NCBI GenBank assembly: GCA_947375135.1
Contig: CANCER010000010.1
Location: 53,319 to 117,318 of the forward strand
Source of the DNA: Comamonadaceae bacterium
GTDB taxonomy: Bacteria > Pseudomonadota > Gammaproteobacteria > Burkholderiales > Burkholderiaceae_C
Reading direction: 5' to 3'
DNA: 64,000 bases
Shown here: positions 21,628 to 30,939 of the stretch, in pieces
Numbering within the stretch: the first letter of the stretch is position 1
Layout: each line of letters opens with the position of its first letter
Position numbers and translations under genes: made by a program
Notes under the pieces: generated by a model
Told to the model about the DNA's origin: nothing
Database searches by the model: none
Seen by the model: only the letters and a program-made list of their open reading frames with translations

Positions 21628-21998
21628 ACGCAAATGATTTGATGGCGAAAGCGCTGCAGGCGGCTGCATCAGCGAAGATTCTGCTGAGGACCGGGGATGC
21701 GGATGGAGCATGCAACCGCGCCTACTACGCCATCTTCGATGCTGCCCGCGCCGCTCTGTTGGCATCAGGACATGCGGTGGGAAAAACCCACAGGGGAGTC
21801 CTCAACGCGTTCAGTGACCACCTTGTGAGAAACGGACCCTTACCAAAGGAAATGGGACGTCTGCGCAAGCAAGCGGAGACCCGCCGCTACGTGGCCGACT
21901 ACGAAGGCGACCCGGTGGAACTCTCGGACGCGCAGGAGATGGTGGGACAAGCCGAAACATTTGTTGCTGCGATGCACGCACAATTCATGCGCCAATAG
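21624..21998 (+). CDS. HEPN-domain protein (putative RNase toxin)
   Basis: 124 residues with a GTG start overlapping the MNT stop. It is an all-helical HEPN domain of the UPF0332 type: CNRAYYAIFDAARAAL, then KTHRGVLNAFSDHLV, and a C-terminal RRYVADYEGDPVEL in the position of the R-x4-6-H motif, where Tyr rather than His closes the motif. HEPN toxins cleave RNA. The UPF0332 branch has been tied to nucleotidyltransferase partners, as here. Toxicity is not provable from sequence, because the catalytic motif is not classical. Confidence 0.82.
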   Translation: MNANDLMAKALQAAASAKILLRTGDADGACNRAYYAIFDAARAALLASGHAVGKTHRGVLNAFSDHLVRNGPLPKEMGRLRKQAETRRYVADYEGDPVELSDAQEMVGQAETFVAAMHAQFMRQ

Positions 21999-22082
21999 AT
22001 CGCTCACAATCGAGTCGCTCACATTCAGGCAACGGCGTGGATGTGGTGAGAATTTCTTGAACACCCGAAACTGATAGAACCC

Positions 22083-23675
22083 ATGGCCCCCCCTGCCCGC
22101 ACCAAACACCTCACCCCCGCCGATTACCTGAAAAAAATCCTCACCGCCCGCGTCTACGACGTGGCCAAGGAGTCCGCGCTGGAGCCTGCCAAGATTTTGA
22201 GCAAGCGCCTCCACAACCATGTGCTGCTCAAGCGCGAGGACCAGCAGTCGGTGCGCAGTTTCAAGCTGCGCGGCGCCTACAACAAGATGGCGCACCTGAG
22301 CCCTGAGCAGTTGAAAAAGGGCGTGATCTGCGCCTCGGCCGGCAACCACGCCCAGGGTGTGGCACTGAGCGCCAGCAAACTCGGCACGCGCGCTGTGATC
22401 GTCATGCCGACTACCACGCCGCAACTCAAGGTGGATGCGGTGCGCGGCTTTGGCGGCGAGGTGGTGCTGTTTGGCGACAGCTATACCGACGCCTACAACC
22501 ATTCGCTGCTGCTGGAGAAAAAGCAGGGCCTGACCTTTGTGCACCCCTTTGACGACCCGGACGTGATTGCCGGCCAGGGCACCATCGCCATGGAAATGCT
22601 GCGCCAGGTGCAGACGCTGAGCGGCCAGGAAGGCGCGCTCAAGGGCGCACGCCTGGACGCAGTGTTTGTGGCCATCGGCGGCGGCGGCCTGGTGTCGGGC
22701 GTGGCCAATTACATCAAGGCGGTGGATCCGCGCATCAAGGTCATCGGCGTGCAGATGAACGACTCGGATGCCATGTACCAGTCGGTGAGCTCAAAGAAGC
22801 GCGTGACGCTGCCGGACGTCGGCCTGTTCTCGGACGGCACCGCCGTGAAGCTGGTGGGCGAAGAGACCTACCGCATTGCCAAGGGCTTGGTCGACGAATT
22901 CATCCTCGTCGACACCGACGCCGTGTGCGCCGCCATCAAGGACATCTTTGTCGACACGCGCAGCATCGTCGAGCCCTCGGGCGCACTGGCGGTAGCGGCC
23001 ATCAAGCAGTACGTCGCCAAGAACAAGACCAAGGGCGAAACCTATGGCGCCATCCTGTGCGGCGCCAACATGAACTTCGACCGCCTGCGCTTTGTGGCCG
23101 AGCGGGCCGAGGTGGGCGAAGAGCGCGAAGCCTTGTTTGCCGTCACCATCCCCGAAGAGCGTGGCAGCTTCAAGCGCTTTTGCGAGCTGATTGGCACCCT
23201 GCCCGGCGCGGTGCGCAGCGTCACCGAATTCAACTACCGCATGAGCGACGCCCAAAAGGCCCATGTGTTTGTGGGCCTGACCACCCACGGCAAAGGTGAA
23301 TCCACGAAGATCGCTGCGACCTTTACCAAGCACCGCTTCCAGACCCTGGACCTGACGCAGGACGAGCTGGCCAAGGAGCACATCCGCCACATGGTGGGCG
23401 GACATTCCTCGCTGGCGGACGACGAGCGCCTGCTGCGCTTTGTATTCCCCGAGCGGCCCGGCGCGCTGATGAAGTTCCTCAGCCTGATGCGCCCGGGCTG
23501 GAACATCAGCCTGTTCCATTACCGCAACCAGGGTGCCGACTACGGACGCATTCTGGTGGGCTTGCAAGTGCCCAAGGCCGACGACAAAGCCTTTGCGAAG
23601 TTCCTGCAGACGCTGGACTACCCCTATGTGGAAGAGACCGCCAACCCGGTCTACCGCATGTTCCTGCAACAATGA
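22083..23675 (+). CDS. ilvA: Threonine ammonia-lyase, biosynthetic
   Basis: 530 residues. The PLP lysine is Lys61 in SFKLRGAYNKM; the phosphate-binding loop is GGGGLVSG; SAGNHAQGVA is the other PLP contact. Two ACT-like regulatory domains occupy about 335-530, so this is the long, isoleucine-regulated biosynthetic form. It converts threonine to 2-oxobutanoate for isoleucine synthesis, the same pathway as ilvD at the right edge. The stop codon overlaps copy B of the three-hairpin element. Confidence 0.96.
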   Translation: MAPPARTKHLTPADYLKKILTARVYDVAKESALEPAKILSKRLHNHVLLKREDQQSVRSFKLRGAYNKMAHLSPEQLKKGVICASAGNHAQGVALSASKLGTRAVIVMPTTTPQLKVDAVRGFGGEVVLFGDSYTDAYNHSLLLEKKQGLTFVHPFDDPDVIAGQGTIAMEMLRQVQTLSGQEGALKGARLDAVFVAIGGGGLVSGVANYIKAVDPRIKVIGVQMNDSDAMYQSVSSKKRVTLPDVGLFSDGTAVKLVGEETYRIAKGLVDEFILVDTDAVCAAIKDIFVDTRSIVEPSGALAVAAIKQYVAKNKTKGETYGAILCGANMNFDRLRFVAERAEVGEEREALFAVTIPEERGSFKRFCELIGTLPGAVRSVTEFNYRMSDAQKAHVFVGLTTHGKGESTKIAATFTKHRFQTLDLTQDELAKEHIRHMVGGHSSLADDERLLRFVFPERPGALMKFLSLMRPGWNISLFHYRNQGADYGRILVGLQVPKADDKAFAKFLQTLDYPYVEETANPVYRMFLQQ

Positions 23676-23756
23676 GCCCCCACGTTCGCCCACTGCGTGT
23701 GGCTCTCTGCCCCCTCAGGGGGCGAATCCCACTTGGGGCGGCCCGGCGCGGGATTG
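23674..23756 (+). repeat. Three-hairpin intergenic element, copy B
   Basis: It starts in the ilvA stop codon. CCACG...CGTG, then GCCCCCT/AGGGGGC, then AATCCC/GGGATT around the constant loop TTGGGGCGGCCCGGC. Compared with copy A the third stem is changed on both sides, keeping pairing. Confidence 0.8.
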
Positions 23757-23778
23757 CTTTTAAAAGGTAAACCACCAC

Positions 23779-24681
23779 ATGGCGATGAATCTCGACGGAC
23801 GGCTGGTGGTGGCGATTTCCAGCCGCGCCCTGTTTGACTTTGAAGAAGAGAACCAGGTCTTCGAGCAGGGCGACGACCGCGCCTATATGCAGTTGCAGCG
23901 CGCGCGTATGGACATCCCGGCCAAGCCCGGTGTGGCCTTCTCGCTGGTGAAAAAACTGCTGGCCTTTAACGAGACGCCGTCGCAGCGCGTCGAGGTCGTC
24001 ATCCTCTCGCGCAACGACCCGGTGAGCGGCCTGCGCGTGATGCGCTCGGCGGCGCACTACGAGTTGCCCATCATCCGCTGCTCGTTCACACGCGGCGAGG
24101 CGCCCTGGCGTTACCTCAAACCGCTGCACGCCAACCTGTTCCTCAGCACCCACCTGAACGATGTGCGCGCCGCCTTGGCAGCTGGTGTGCCCGCCGCGCA
24201 GGTTTACCCGCATTCCACCCACGCCAGCGAAGCCCATCCGGGCGAAGTGCGCATTGCCTTTGACGGCGACGCCGTGCTGTTCAGCGACGAGGCCGAACTG
24301 GTCTACCAGGCCCAGGGCCTGGACGCCTTCCAGCAGCACGAGAAGGACAAGATCACCCTGCCCCTGCCGGACGGCCCGTTCAAGCCGCTGCTGGTGGCAC
24401 TGCACCGCATGCAGCAGGCCGAAATTCCGCACATGCGCATCCGCACGGCGTTGGTCACCGCCCGCAGCGCGCCCGCCCATGAGCGTGCCATCCGCACGCT
24501 GATGGACTGGAACATCGAGGTGGACGAAGCCATGTTCCTGGGCGGGCTGGACAAAGGCGAGTTCCTGCGCGAGTTCGAGCCCGACTTCTTCTTTGACGAC
24601 CAGACCGGCCACATCGAATCCGCCGCCCGCCACGTGCCCAGCGGCCATGTGGCCAGCGGGGTGCGCAACACCGTCGCGTAG
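23779..24681 (+). CDS. 5'-nucleotidase (PF06189 family)
   Basis: 300 residues. It opens LDGRLVVAISSRALFDFEEE, with the HAD-like nucleophile region degenerate in the manner of this family, and has VVILSRNDPVSGLRVM, FTRGEAPWRYL, HANLFLSTH, RIAFDGDAVLFSDEAE and FLREFEPDFFFDDQTGHIE. The FDGD and FDDQ acidic motifs fit a metal-dependent phosphohydrolase. Cytosolic members dephosphorylate AMP/IMP-like nucleotides. Single gene; specificity not known. Confidence 0.82.
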   Translation: MAMNLDGRLVVAISSRALFDFEEENQVFEQGDDRAYMQLQRARMDIPAKPGVAFSLVKKLLAFNETPSQRVEVVILSRNDPVSGLRVMRSAAHYELPIIRCSFTRGEAPWRYLKPLHANLFLSTHLNDVRAALAAGVPAAQVYPHSTHASEAHPGEVRIAFDGDAVLFSDEAELVYQAQGLDAFQQHEKDKITLPLPDGPFKPLLVALHRMQQAEIPHMRIRTALVTARSAPAHERAIRTLMDWNIEVDEAMFLGGLDKGEFLREFEPDFFFDDQTGHIESAARHVPSGHVASGVRNTVA

Positions 24682-24781
24682 GTATTGCACACGGGTTCGC
24701 GAAGGCCAGGTAAAGACGCGGGTAAACGGTAGACGCAAGGCCACGGCGCCGCGTTGGGAAGGGCACGCTGCCAAACGAACA

Positions 24782-26368
24782 ATGCGATTGCTGCCCATGA
24801 CACACCCGGCTTCCCTCCCCATTGCGCGACGCGACGCACTCCGACGTCTTGCCCTGTTGGCAAGCGGGGCCTTGGGTGCTTCGGCACGCACTGCCCACGC
24901 CCAAGGCGCCAGTCCGGTCAGCGCAACGCCCTCCCCTTCGCTCCCTTTCACCGACAAGACGCTTGCCGAACAATGGCGCGCCCTGTCCCGCCTGGGCTAT
25001 GGCCCCAGCGCCACCTTGCTGCGCGACATACAAGCCGCCAGCAACCCGCGTGACTGGGCACTGCAACAGCTGGAGGCAGCCGTCCGCGCCAGCCAATCGG
25101 CGCCCTTCATGGCCGGGGATGTGCAGGACATCAATGGCCCCCTGCCCCGGATTTTTGAGGGTGCGCAACGCGAACGCGAGGCCCGCGCCAGCCTCAAAGC
25201 CACGGCACAGACTGCAAGCCCCACGAATGAGCGCACACGCCAGCGCCTGGACTTTTCCGTACCCGCCGAGCCGCAGGACTTCAACCGCACCCTGGTCGAA
25301 AAAACGGCGGTCTGGCGCTTGCAGGCCTGCAGCCAGCCGGAGCAGGAAAACCTGTTGCTGGCCCGCATGACCGAGTTCTGGTTCAACCACCTCAATGTGT
25401 ACATCGGCAAAGGACCGGTGCGGCCCTTTGTGGGCCATTACCTGATCCACGTGGCACGCGCCCATGCACTGGGCCGGTTTGAAGACCTGCTGCTGGCCAG
25501 CGCACGCCACCCCGCCATGTTGCATTACCTGGACCAGGTGCAAAGCGTGGCCGATGGCACGCGCAATGCACAGGGCAGCAGCCGCGGCCTGAACGAAAAC
25601 TACGCCCGCGAGCTGATGGAGTTGCACACCCTGGGCGTGGAGGGCGGCTACACACAAACCGATGTGCGCGAACTCGCGCGCGTGCTGACCGGCTGGACCG
25701 TGGGCCCGACCGCGAGCGACGGCTTCCGCTTTGCCGCCCGCGCGCACGATGCCGGCAGCAAAACGGTGCTGGGCCACAGCTACCCGGATGGCTACTTCGG
25801 CCGGGGCGAAGCCGAGGGCGAGCAGGCCATCCGCATGCTGGCACGCCGCCCCGAAACGGCACACCGCCTGAGTCTGCGGTTGGCACAGTTTTTCGTGGCC
25901 GACCAGCCCGAGCCGGAACTGGTGAAGCGCCTGAGCACAAGCTTTTTGCAAAGCCAGGGCGACATCCGGGTCTGGCTGCAAACCCTGCTGCAATCCCCCG
26001 CATTCTGGGACCCGGCGAACCGCCTGTTCAAGACGCCCATGGACTTTGCCTGCTCCGCGCTCACCGCCACACAAGGCGCACAGGAGCGGCGCAATCTGCT
26101 GCTGACCCTGGGCTTTTTGAGCAACGCCGGCCAGCCCCTGCACGGCTGGCAAACGCCCGACGGCTACAAGACCGACGCCGCCACCTGGCTGGCACCGGAG
26201 GCCCTGACGCGGCGCGCCGACTATGCCCTGGCCTTGGGCAAGCAAAGCGATGCGCTGGACTTTTTGCTGCCCTTCCTGGGTGCTGCCACGCGCGAGACCA
26301 TGGCGCAGCAAAGGCCGGCGCAGCGCACCGGCCTGATGCTGGCCAGCCCTGAATTCATGTACAAATAA
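24782..26368 (+). CDS. DUF1800 protein, Tat-exported
   Basis: 528 residues from the ATG at 24782 (MRLLPM); the ATG at 24797 is an equally good start. The twin-arginine motif RRDALRRLALLASGAL is followed by an alanine-rich cleavage region. The body carries DUF1800 landmarks: LSRLGYGPSATLLRD, MTEFWFNHLNVY, LNENYARELMELHTLGV, and VLTGWTV. The function of DUF1800 is unknown. It is regularly followed by a DUF1501 gene, as here 13 bases downstream, suggesting a secreted two-protein unit. Confidence 0.85.
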   Translation: MRLLPMTHPASLPIARRDALRRLALLASGALGASARTAHAQGASPVSATPSPSLPFTDKTLAEQWRALSRLGYGPSATLLRDIQAASNPRDWALQQLEAAVRASQSAPFMAGDVQDINGPLPRIFEGAQREREARASLKATAQTASPTNERTRQRLDFSVPAEPQDFNRTLVEKTAVWRLQACSQPEQENLLLARMTEFWFNHLNVYIGKGPVRPFVGHYLIHVARAHALGRFEDLLLASARHPAMLHYLDQVQSVADGTRNAQGSSRGLNENYARELMELHTLGVEGGYTQTDVRELARVLTGWTVGPTASDGFRFAARAHDAGSKTVLGHSYPDGYFGRGEAEGEQAIRMLARRPETAHRLSLRLAQFFVADQPEPELVKRLSTSFLQSQGDIRVWLQTLLQSPAFWDPANRLFKTPMDFACSALTATQGAQERRNLLLTLGFLSNAGQPLHGWQTPDGYKTDAATWLAPEALTRRADYALALGKQSDALDFLLPFLGAATRETMAQQRPAQRTGLMLASPEFMYK

Positions 26369-26381
26369 GGACAGGCACCGA

Positions 26382-27707
26382 ATGACACACGCTTTGCACA
26401 CGCCCTGGGCACGCCGCCAATTTCTGTCCACCCTGCTGGCTGCGGGTGGCGTCTGGGCTGCGCCCTGGGCCCGGGCACAGGGCACAGGCACGGGGGAGCA
26501 AGGGCGACTGGTCGTCGTCTTCCTGCGCGGCGCCTATGACGGGCTCTCGGCCTTTGTGCCGCATGGCGACCCGGCCTACCACGCCCTGCGCCCCCACATC
26601 GCCCTGCCCGCGCCCGACGGCAGTGCCCAAACCACCATCCGGCTGGACGGCACCTTTGGCCTGCACCCGGCCCTGGCGCCCTTGCATGCCCTGTGGCAGC
26701 AGGGCGTGCTGGCCGTGATTCCGGCCGCCGGTTCGCCCGACGCCACCCGCTCGCACTTTGACGCCCAGCACCACTGGGAAACCGGCATTCCCGGCAGCAG
26801 CAGCGCGCGCAGCGGCTGGCTCAACACCCTGGCCGGCCTGGGCGGCACAGACCACGCCCCGGTCGCGCCGGCGGGTGGCACTGGTGCGGCAGGCAGGGGC
26901 GATGCGCCGCATGCCCTCGCGCTGGGCGTGGGCGAGGCCAATCCGCAAATCCTGTCCGGCAGCGCCCCGGTACACCTGGTGCCGCGCGGCCAGGCCGCCA
27001 CGCGCCAGGGTGCCCTGGGCGATGCCCGCACCCGCGAGGTGATGATGAAGCTGTACGCCGGGCAGGACAGCCTGTCGCAGGCCTTCCGTGCCGGTGCCGA
27101 AAGCCGCCTGCAGACGGCGCAAACATTGGGTGCCGAAATGGGCGACGCCGGCATGACGGCGCAGGAAATGCAGGCCGCCAACAATGGCGCGGGCCCGGCC
27201 CAAGGCCTGTTGCTGGATGCGCAACACCTGGGCACCCTGATGCGCCAGGACCGCCGCCTGCGCCTGGGCTTTCTGTCGGCTGGTGGCTGGGACACCCATG
27301 CCAACCAGGGTGCGGCCACCGGCGCGCTGGCCAACAACCTCGGCAATCTGGCGGCGGCCATGGTGCAACTGCGGCGGGATTTTTCACAGCCCCGCGACGT
27401 GGTGGTGGTGTGCAGTGAATTCGGCCGCACCAGCGCCGAGAACGGCACGCGCGGCACCGACCACGGCCACGGCAATGCGATGTGGCTGCTGGGCAACCGG
27501 GTGAACGGCGGCCGCTGGCACGGGCAGTGGAGCGGTTTGGCCCAGGGCAATCTGCACGAGGGGCGCGACCTGCCGGTGCACCATGACTTTCGCGCCGTGT
27601 TCGCGCAGGTGCTGCACAGCACACAGGGTTTGAACCCTACCGGGGTGGAGCGGCTGTTTCCGGGCTTTGCCCGGGACAGCGCGCTGGACGGCCTGATGCG
27701 GGCTTAA
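26382..27707 (+). CDS. DUF1501 protein, Tat-exported
   Basis: 441 residues. The N-terminal PWARRQFLSTLLAAGGVW is a twin-arginine signal. Typical DUF1501 blocks are LVVVFLRGAYDGLSAFVP, FGLHPALAPLHALW, DATRSHFDAQHHWE, GGWDTHANQG, VVVCSEFGRTSAENG and GTDHGHGNAMWLLGN; the Asp/His clusters resemble the metal site of the alkaline phosphatase/sulfatase fold. Periplasmic, activity unknown. A degenerate copy of the three-hairpin repeat follows its stop codon. Confidence 0.87.
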   Translation: MTHALHTPWARRQFLSTLLAAGGVWAAPWARAQGTGTGEQGRLVVVFLRGAYDGLSAFVPHGDPAYHALRPHIALPAPDGSAQTTIRLDGTFGLHPALAPLHALWQQGVLAVIPAAGSPDATRSHFDAQHHWETGIPGSSSARSGWLNTLAGLGGTDHAPVAPAGGTGAAGRGDAPHALALGVGEANPQILSGSAPVHLVPRGQAATRQGALGDARTREVMMKLYAGQDSLSQAFRAGAESRLQTAQTLGAEMGDAGMTAQEMQAANNGAGPAQGLLLDAQHLGTLMRQDRRLRLGFLSAGGWDTHANQGAATGALANNLGNLAAAMVQLRRDFSQPRDVVVVCSEFGRTSAENGTRGTDHGHGNAMWLLGNRVNGGRWHGQWSGLAQGNLHEGRDLPVHHDFRAVFAQVLHSTQGLNPTGVERLFPGFARDSALDGLMRA

Positions 27708-27744
27708 TGGCCCCTCCCATTTGGCGCGACCCGGCGCCGGGGGT
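27708..27744 (+). repeat. Degenerate copy of the three-hairpin element's third hairpin
   Basis: TTGGCGCGACCCGGC at 27721-27735 differs from the constant loop of copies A-C at two positions and, like A and B, lies immediately after a stop codon (TAA of the DUF1501 gene). C-rich and G-rich flanks can pair weakly. The first two hairpins are absent. Confidence 0.45.
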
Positions 27745-27815
27745 AAAGCCACCACCGCACAGGGGCGCGGGCCGCAGCGGCTACCATCGCGCACCAGCAT
27801 TCAAGGGATAGCGGC

Positions 27816-29636
27816 ATGTCCACCACTTTAGAAACCACGGCCACAGCCTCCGGCAGCAGTTCTCTGGCCGCCAAATGGGTTGCAACAAAACAGCAGACGC
27901 GACGCGTCTGGGCCCTGTCCAAACCCTACTTTTCTTCCGAACACAAATGGCAGGCGCGCGGGCTGCTGCTGGCCATCGTGGCGCTGAACCTGGGCCTGGT
28001 GTACATGAACGTGCTGTTCAACGACTGGAACAAGCTGTTTTACGACTCCCTGCAGGACAAGAATGCCGCCGTGTTCTGGCAGCAACTGGGGCGCTTCAGC
28101 TACCTGGCCTTTGCCTTCATCGTGATTGCGGTCTACAAGTTTTACCTCACGCAGCTGCTGGAAATCCGCTGGCGCGCCTGGATGACCGGCCACTACCTGC
28201 AGCGCTGGCTCACGGATCAGGCCTTTTACCGCTTTGAGCTGTCACGCTATGCGCAGGGCACGGTGGCGGGTACCGCCGCCAGTGCCCCCGACAACCCGGA
28301 CCAGCGCATCCAGGAAGACATCGGCCAGTTCACGGCGCTCACCCTGTCACTCAGCATGGGGCTGCTGAATTCGGTGGTCACGCTGTGCAGTTTTGTCGGT
28401 ATTTTGTGGACGCTGTCGGGCGGCTTTACCTTTCACTTCCAGGGCAGCGAATACGTGATCTCCGGCTTTATGGTCTGGATGGCGCTGCTGTACAGCGCGG
28501 CCGGCAGTGTGCTCACGCATTACATCGGTCGGCCGCAAATCGCCCTGAACTTCCAGCAGCAAAAGGTGGAGGCAGACTTTCGCCACCGCATGGTGCGGGT
28601 GCGTGAGTACAGCGAATCCATCGCGCTGGACCGGGGCGAGACCGTGGAGCACGCACAGCTCGAACTGCGCTTTGGCCGGGTGCTGGCCAACTACCTGGCG
28701 CTGATCGGCGCGCAAAAACGCCTGATCTGGTTCACCAGCTTTTTCGGCCAGGCTGCGGTGGTGTTTCCGTTTCTGGTGGCAGCACCTCGCTTCTTTAGCG
28801 GCGCCATCCAGCTCGGCGAGCTGATGCAGATTTCCAGCGCGTTCGGCCAGGTGCAGGGGGCCTTGAGCTGGTTTGTGGACAGTTACAGCAACCTGGCCAG
28901 CTGGCGCGCTACGACCGACCGACTGACCGGCTTTGAAGCAGCCTTCCAGACCCTGGCACCGGTCGCGCCTGCAGACGAAGCGCCCGCCGGCATGGCGGTG
29001 CGCACCAGCGATCTCACCGTGGCTCTGCCCACCGGCGCCGTGTTGCTGGCCCACACGCAGTTGCAGGTCGCAGCCGGTGATACCGTGCTCTTGAGCGGCC
29101 CCTCGGGCAGCGGCAAGTCCACCCTGTTCCGCACGCTCTGCGGGATCTGGCCGTTCGCCAGCGGCAGCGTGGAGCGCGCTGCCGACACGCTGTTTTTGCC
29201 ACAGCGCCCCTACTTCCCGGATGGCCCGCTGCGCGACGCGCTGGCCTATCCGGAGAAAGCCACGGCCTACAGCGATGCGGAACTGCAGCAGGCACTGGTG
29301 GACGCCCTGCTGCCGCAGCTCAGCGGCCAACTCGAACGCGCAGACGCCTGGAGCCAGAAGCTCTCCGGCGGCGAGCAGCAACGCCTGGCCTTTGCCCGCG
29401 TGCTGCTGAAAAAGCCCAGGTGGGTGTTTGCGGACGAGGCCACCAGCGCGCTGGACGCAGCGGCAGAGGCCACGCTGTACCAGCGCCTGCGGGCCCTGGT
29501 GGCGCAGCGCCAGGGGGGCCTGGTGTCTATCGCACACCGCCCCGGCGTGGCAGCCTTCCACCAGCGTCAGTGGGTGCTGGAGCCTCAGGCGGCCGGCAGC
29601 GCGGCCTTGTTCAGGTTGGCGGAGAAACCGGCGTAA
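27816..29636 (+). CDS. ABC exporter, SbmA/BacA-like membrane domain fused to ATPase (YddA type)
   Basis: 606 residues. The N-terminal half (about 30-350) is an ABC_membrane_2/SbmA-like domain with about six membrane helices, including [19 protein letters not shown], and the soluble EEDIGQF-like stretch [13 protein letters not shown]. The C-terminal ATPase has Walker [11 protein letters not shown], signature [15 protein letters not shown] and Walker [13 protein letters not shown]. Relatives move peptides, bleomycin or cobalamin across the inner membrane; long-chain fatty acids and peptides are other possibilities. Its last 52 bases overlap the convergent queC gene. Confidence 0.87.
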   Translation: MSTTLETTATASGSSSLAAKWVATKQQTRRVWALSKPYFSSEHKWQARGLLLAIVALNLGLVYMNVLFNDWNKLFYDSLQDKNAAVFWQQLGRFSYLAFAFIVIAVYKFYLTQLLEIRWRAWMTGHYLQRWLTDQAFYRFELSRYAQGTVAGTAASAPDNPDQRIQEDIGQFTALTLSLSMGLLNSVVTLCSFVGILWTLSGGFTFHFQGSEYVISGFMVWMALLYSAAGSVLTHYIGRPQIALNFQQQKVEADFRHRMVRVREYSESIALDRGETVEHAQLELRFGRVLANYLALIGAQKRLIWFTSFFGQAAVVFPFLVAAPRFFSGAIQLGELMQISSAFGQVQGALSWFVDSYSNLASWRATTDRLTGFEAAFQTLAPVAPADEAPAGMAVRTSDLTVALPTGAVLLAHTQLQVAAGDTVLLSGPSGSGKSTLFRTLCGIWPFASGSVERAADTLFLPQRPYFPDGPLRDALAYPEKATAYSDAELQQALVDALLPQLSGQLERADAWSQKLSGGEQQRLAFARVLLKKPRWVFADEATSALDAAAEATLYQRLRALVAQRQGGLVSIAHRPGVAAFHQRQWVLEPQAAGSAALFRLAEKPA

Positions 29637-30340
29637 CCCTTGGCCCGCAGTTCGCAGGCCGGGCAGCTGCCGCAACCGTAGCCCCAGGCGTGGCGGTGCG
29701 CGCGGTCGCCCAGGTAGCAGGTGTGGGTGTGCTCCACGATCAGATCCACCAGCGCTTGGCCGCCTTGCGGTACGCCGGACTTTTGCCCCAGATCACGCGC
29801 CATCGCCCAGGTCTGGGCCTTGTCGATCCACATCAGCGGGGTCTCGATCAGGAAGCGCTGGTCCATGCCCAGTGAGAGCGCGATTTGCATGGCCTTCATG
29901 GTGTCGTCGCGGCAGTCGGGGTAGCCGGAGTAATCGGTCTCGCACACGCCGGTGACCAGCACCTGCAGCCCGCGCCGGTAGGCCAGGGCCGCTGCCAGCG
30001 TCAGGAACAGCAGGTTGCGTCCGGGCACAAAGGTGTTGGGCAGGCCGCTGGCCTCCATCTTGAAAGCCGTGTCACGCGTCAGCGAGGTGTCGCTCACGCT
30101 GCCCAGAACGGCCAGGTCCAGCAAATGGTCCTCGCCCAGTTTGGCGCCCCAGGCCGGGAACTGCTGGCCGATTTCGCGCAACACGTTCAGGCGGGCATCG
30201 AGCTCAATGTGGTGGCGCTGGCCGTAGTCGAAGGCGACGGTTTCGACGCGCTCGTAGCGCGCCAGGGCATGGGCCAGGCAGGTGGTGGAGTCCTGCCCGC
30301 CGGAGAAAAGTACAAGGGCTGTGGTGTGCATGGGCGCCAT
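29585..30340 (-). CDS. queC: 7-cyano-7-deazaguanine synthase
   Basis: 251 residues. The PP-loop [18 protein letters not shown], the central [14 protein letters not shown] and the zinc-binding [14 protein letters not shown] near the C-terminus are QueC hallmarks. It converts carboxy-deazaguanine to preQ0 with ammonia and ATP, on the way to queuosine in tRNA. No other que gene is present. Its 3' end overlaps the ABC exporter by 52 bases on the opposite strand. Confidence 0.96.
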   Translation of the reverse strand: MAPMHTTALVLFSGGQDSTTCLAHALARYERVETVAFDYGQRHHIELDARLNVLREIGQQFPAWGAKLGEDHLLDLAVLGSVSDTSLTRDTAFKMEASGLPNTFVPGRNLLFLTLAAALAYRRGLQVLVTGVCETDYSGYPDCRDDTMKAMQIALSLGMDQRFLIETPLMWIDKAQTWAMARDLGQKSGVPQGGQALVDLIVEHTHTCYLGDRAHRHAWGYGCGSCPACELRAKGYAGFSANLNKAALPAA

Positions 30341-30358
30341 GGTAGACCATGGCAGCGC

Positions 30359-30877
30359 CTAAAGCGCCTTGCGAATCACGCTGCCCGAGAACAAGTAAGG
30401 CAGGCGCGGGCCCTGGCTGTTGCCCACGCCGCCTTTGTTTTCCACGCTGATGGACAGGCGGGGCACTTCAGCCAGCGTGTGCTCGCCGGCCGGCAGGCGC
30501 AGGGTTTTGAGTTTGGCCGTCATCACGCCCAGGGACTGCGCCGGGCCGCTGACCGGCAGGGCCCACAGCTGCATGCTGTCCTCGCCCCCCTCCACCACCG
30601 CGTTGAGCCGCTGCAGTTGCAAGGCGGACTCACCCGACACCTGCGTTACCAGCAGGGCGGGTTCGTTCTTCTCGTCCAGCAGCACGGCCACGTATTGCAG
30701 TTGCGCCGTGGTCTGCACCTTGTGCTGAAGGTCGCGCACCTGGGCGCTGAACTGCTCGAACATGCTCCAGCCTGCGGTGATGGCGAGCGCCAGCACCAGC
30801 AGCAAAAAGATGGTGGCCGCGCGCCAGTAGCCTGCGGGCCCGCCGGATTGCCCGGCGCTTGATTCGTTGGAGTCCAT
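30359..30877 (-). CDS. Anti-sigma-K factor (RskA) C-terminal-like membrane protein
   Basis: 172 residues from the ATG at 30877 (MDSNESSAG); a GTG 33 bases upstream is possible. One membrane helix (about 18-40, ATIFLLLVLALAITAG) is followed by a short coiled coil and a domain with MQLWALPVSGPAQSLGV, which resembles the C-terminal (periplasmic) domain of RskA anti-sigma factors. The N-terminal zinc-binding sigma-binding domain is missing and no sigma factor gene is adjacent. It may be an orphan stress sensor or have another role. It ends 18 bases before queC begins. Confidence 0.6.
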   Translation of the reverse strand: MDSNESSAGQSGGPAGYWRAATIFLLLVLALAITAGWSMFEQFSAQVRDLQHKVQTTAQLQYVAVLLDEKNEPALLVTQVSGESALQLQRLNAVVEGGEDSMQLWALPVSGPAQSLGVMTAKLKTLRLPAGEHTLAEVPRLSISVENKGGVGNSQGPRLPYLFSGSVIRKAL

Positions 30878-30939
30878 AGGGGGAGGTGTTTCCGGGTTGG
30901 CAATCAACACCGTGTTGACCGGCGTTGATTGTGACAGTC

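Noticed and set aside
24455..26491. 678-codon minus-strand frame opposite the DUF1800 gene
   Set aside because: Composition is that of a reverse frame; the DUF1800 gene on the plus strand has conserved blocks and a Tat signal.
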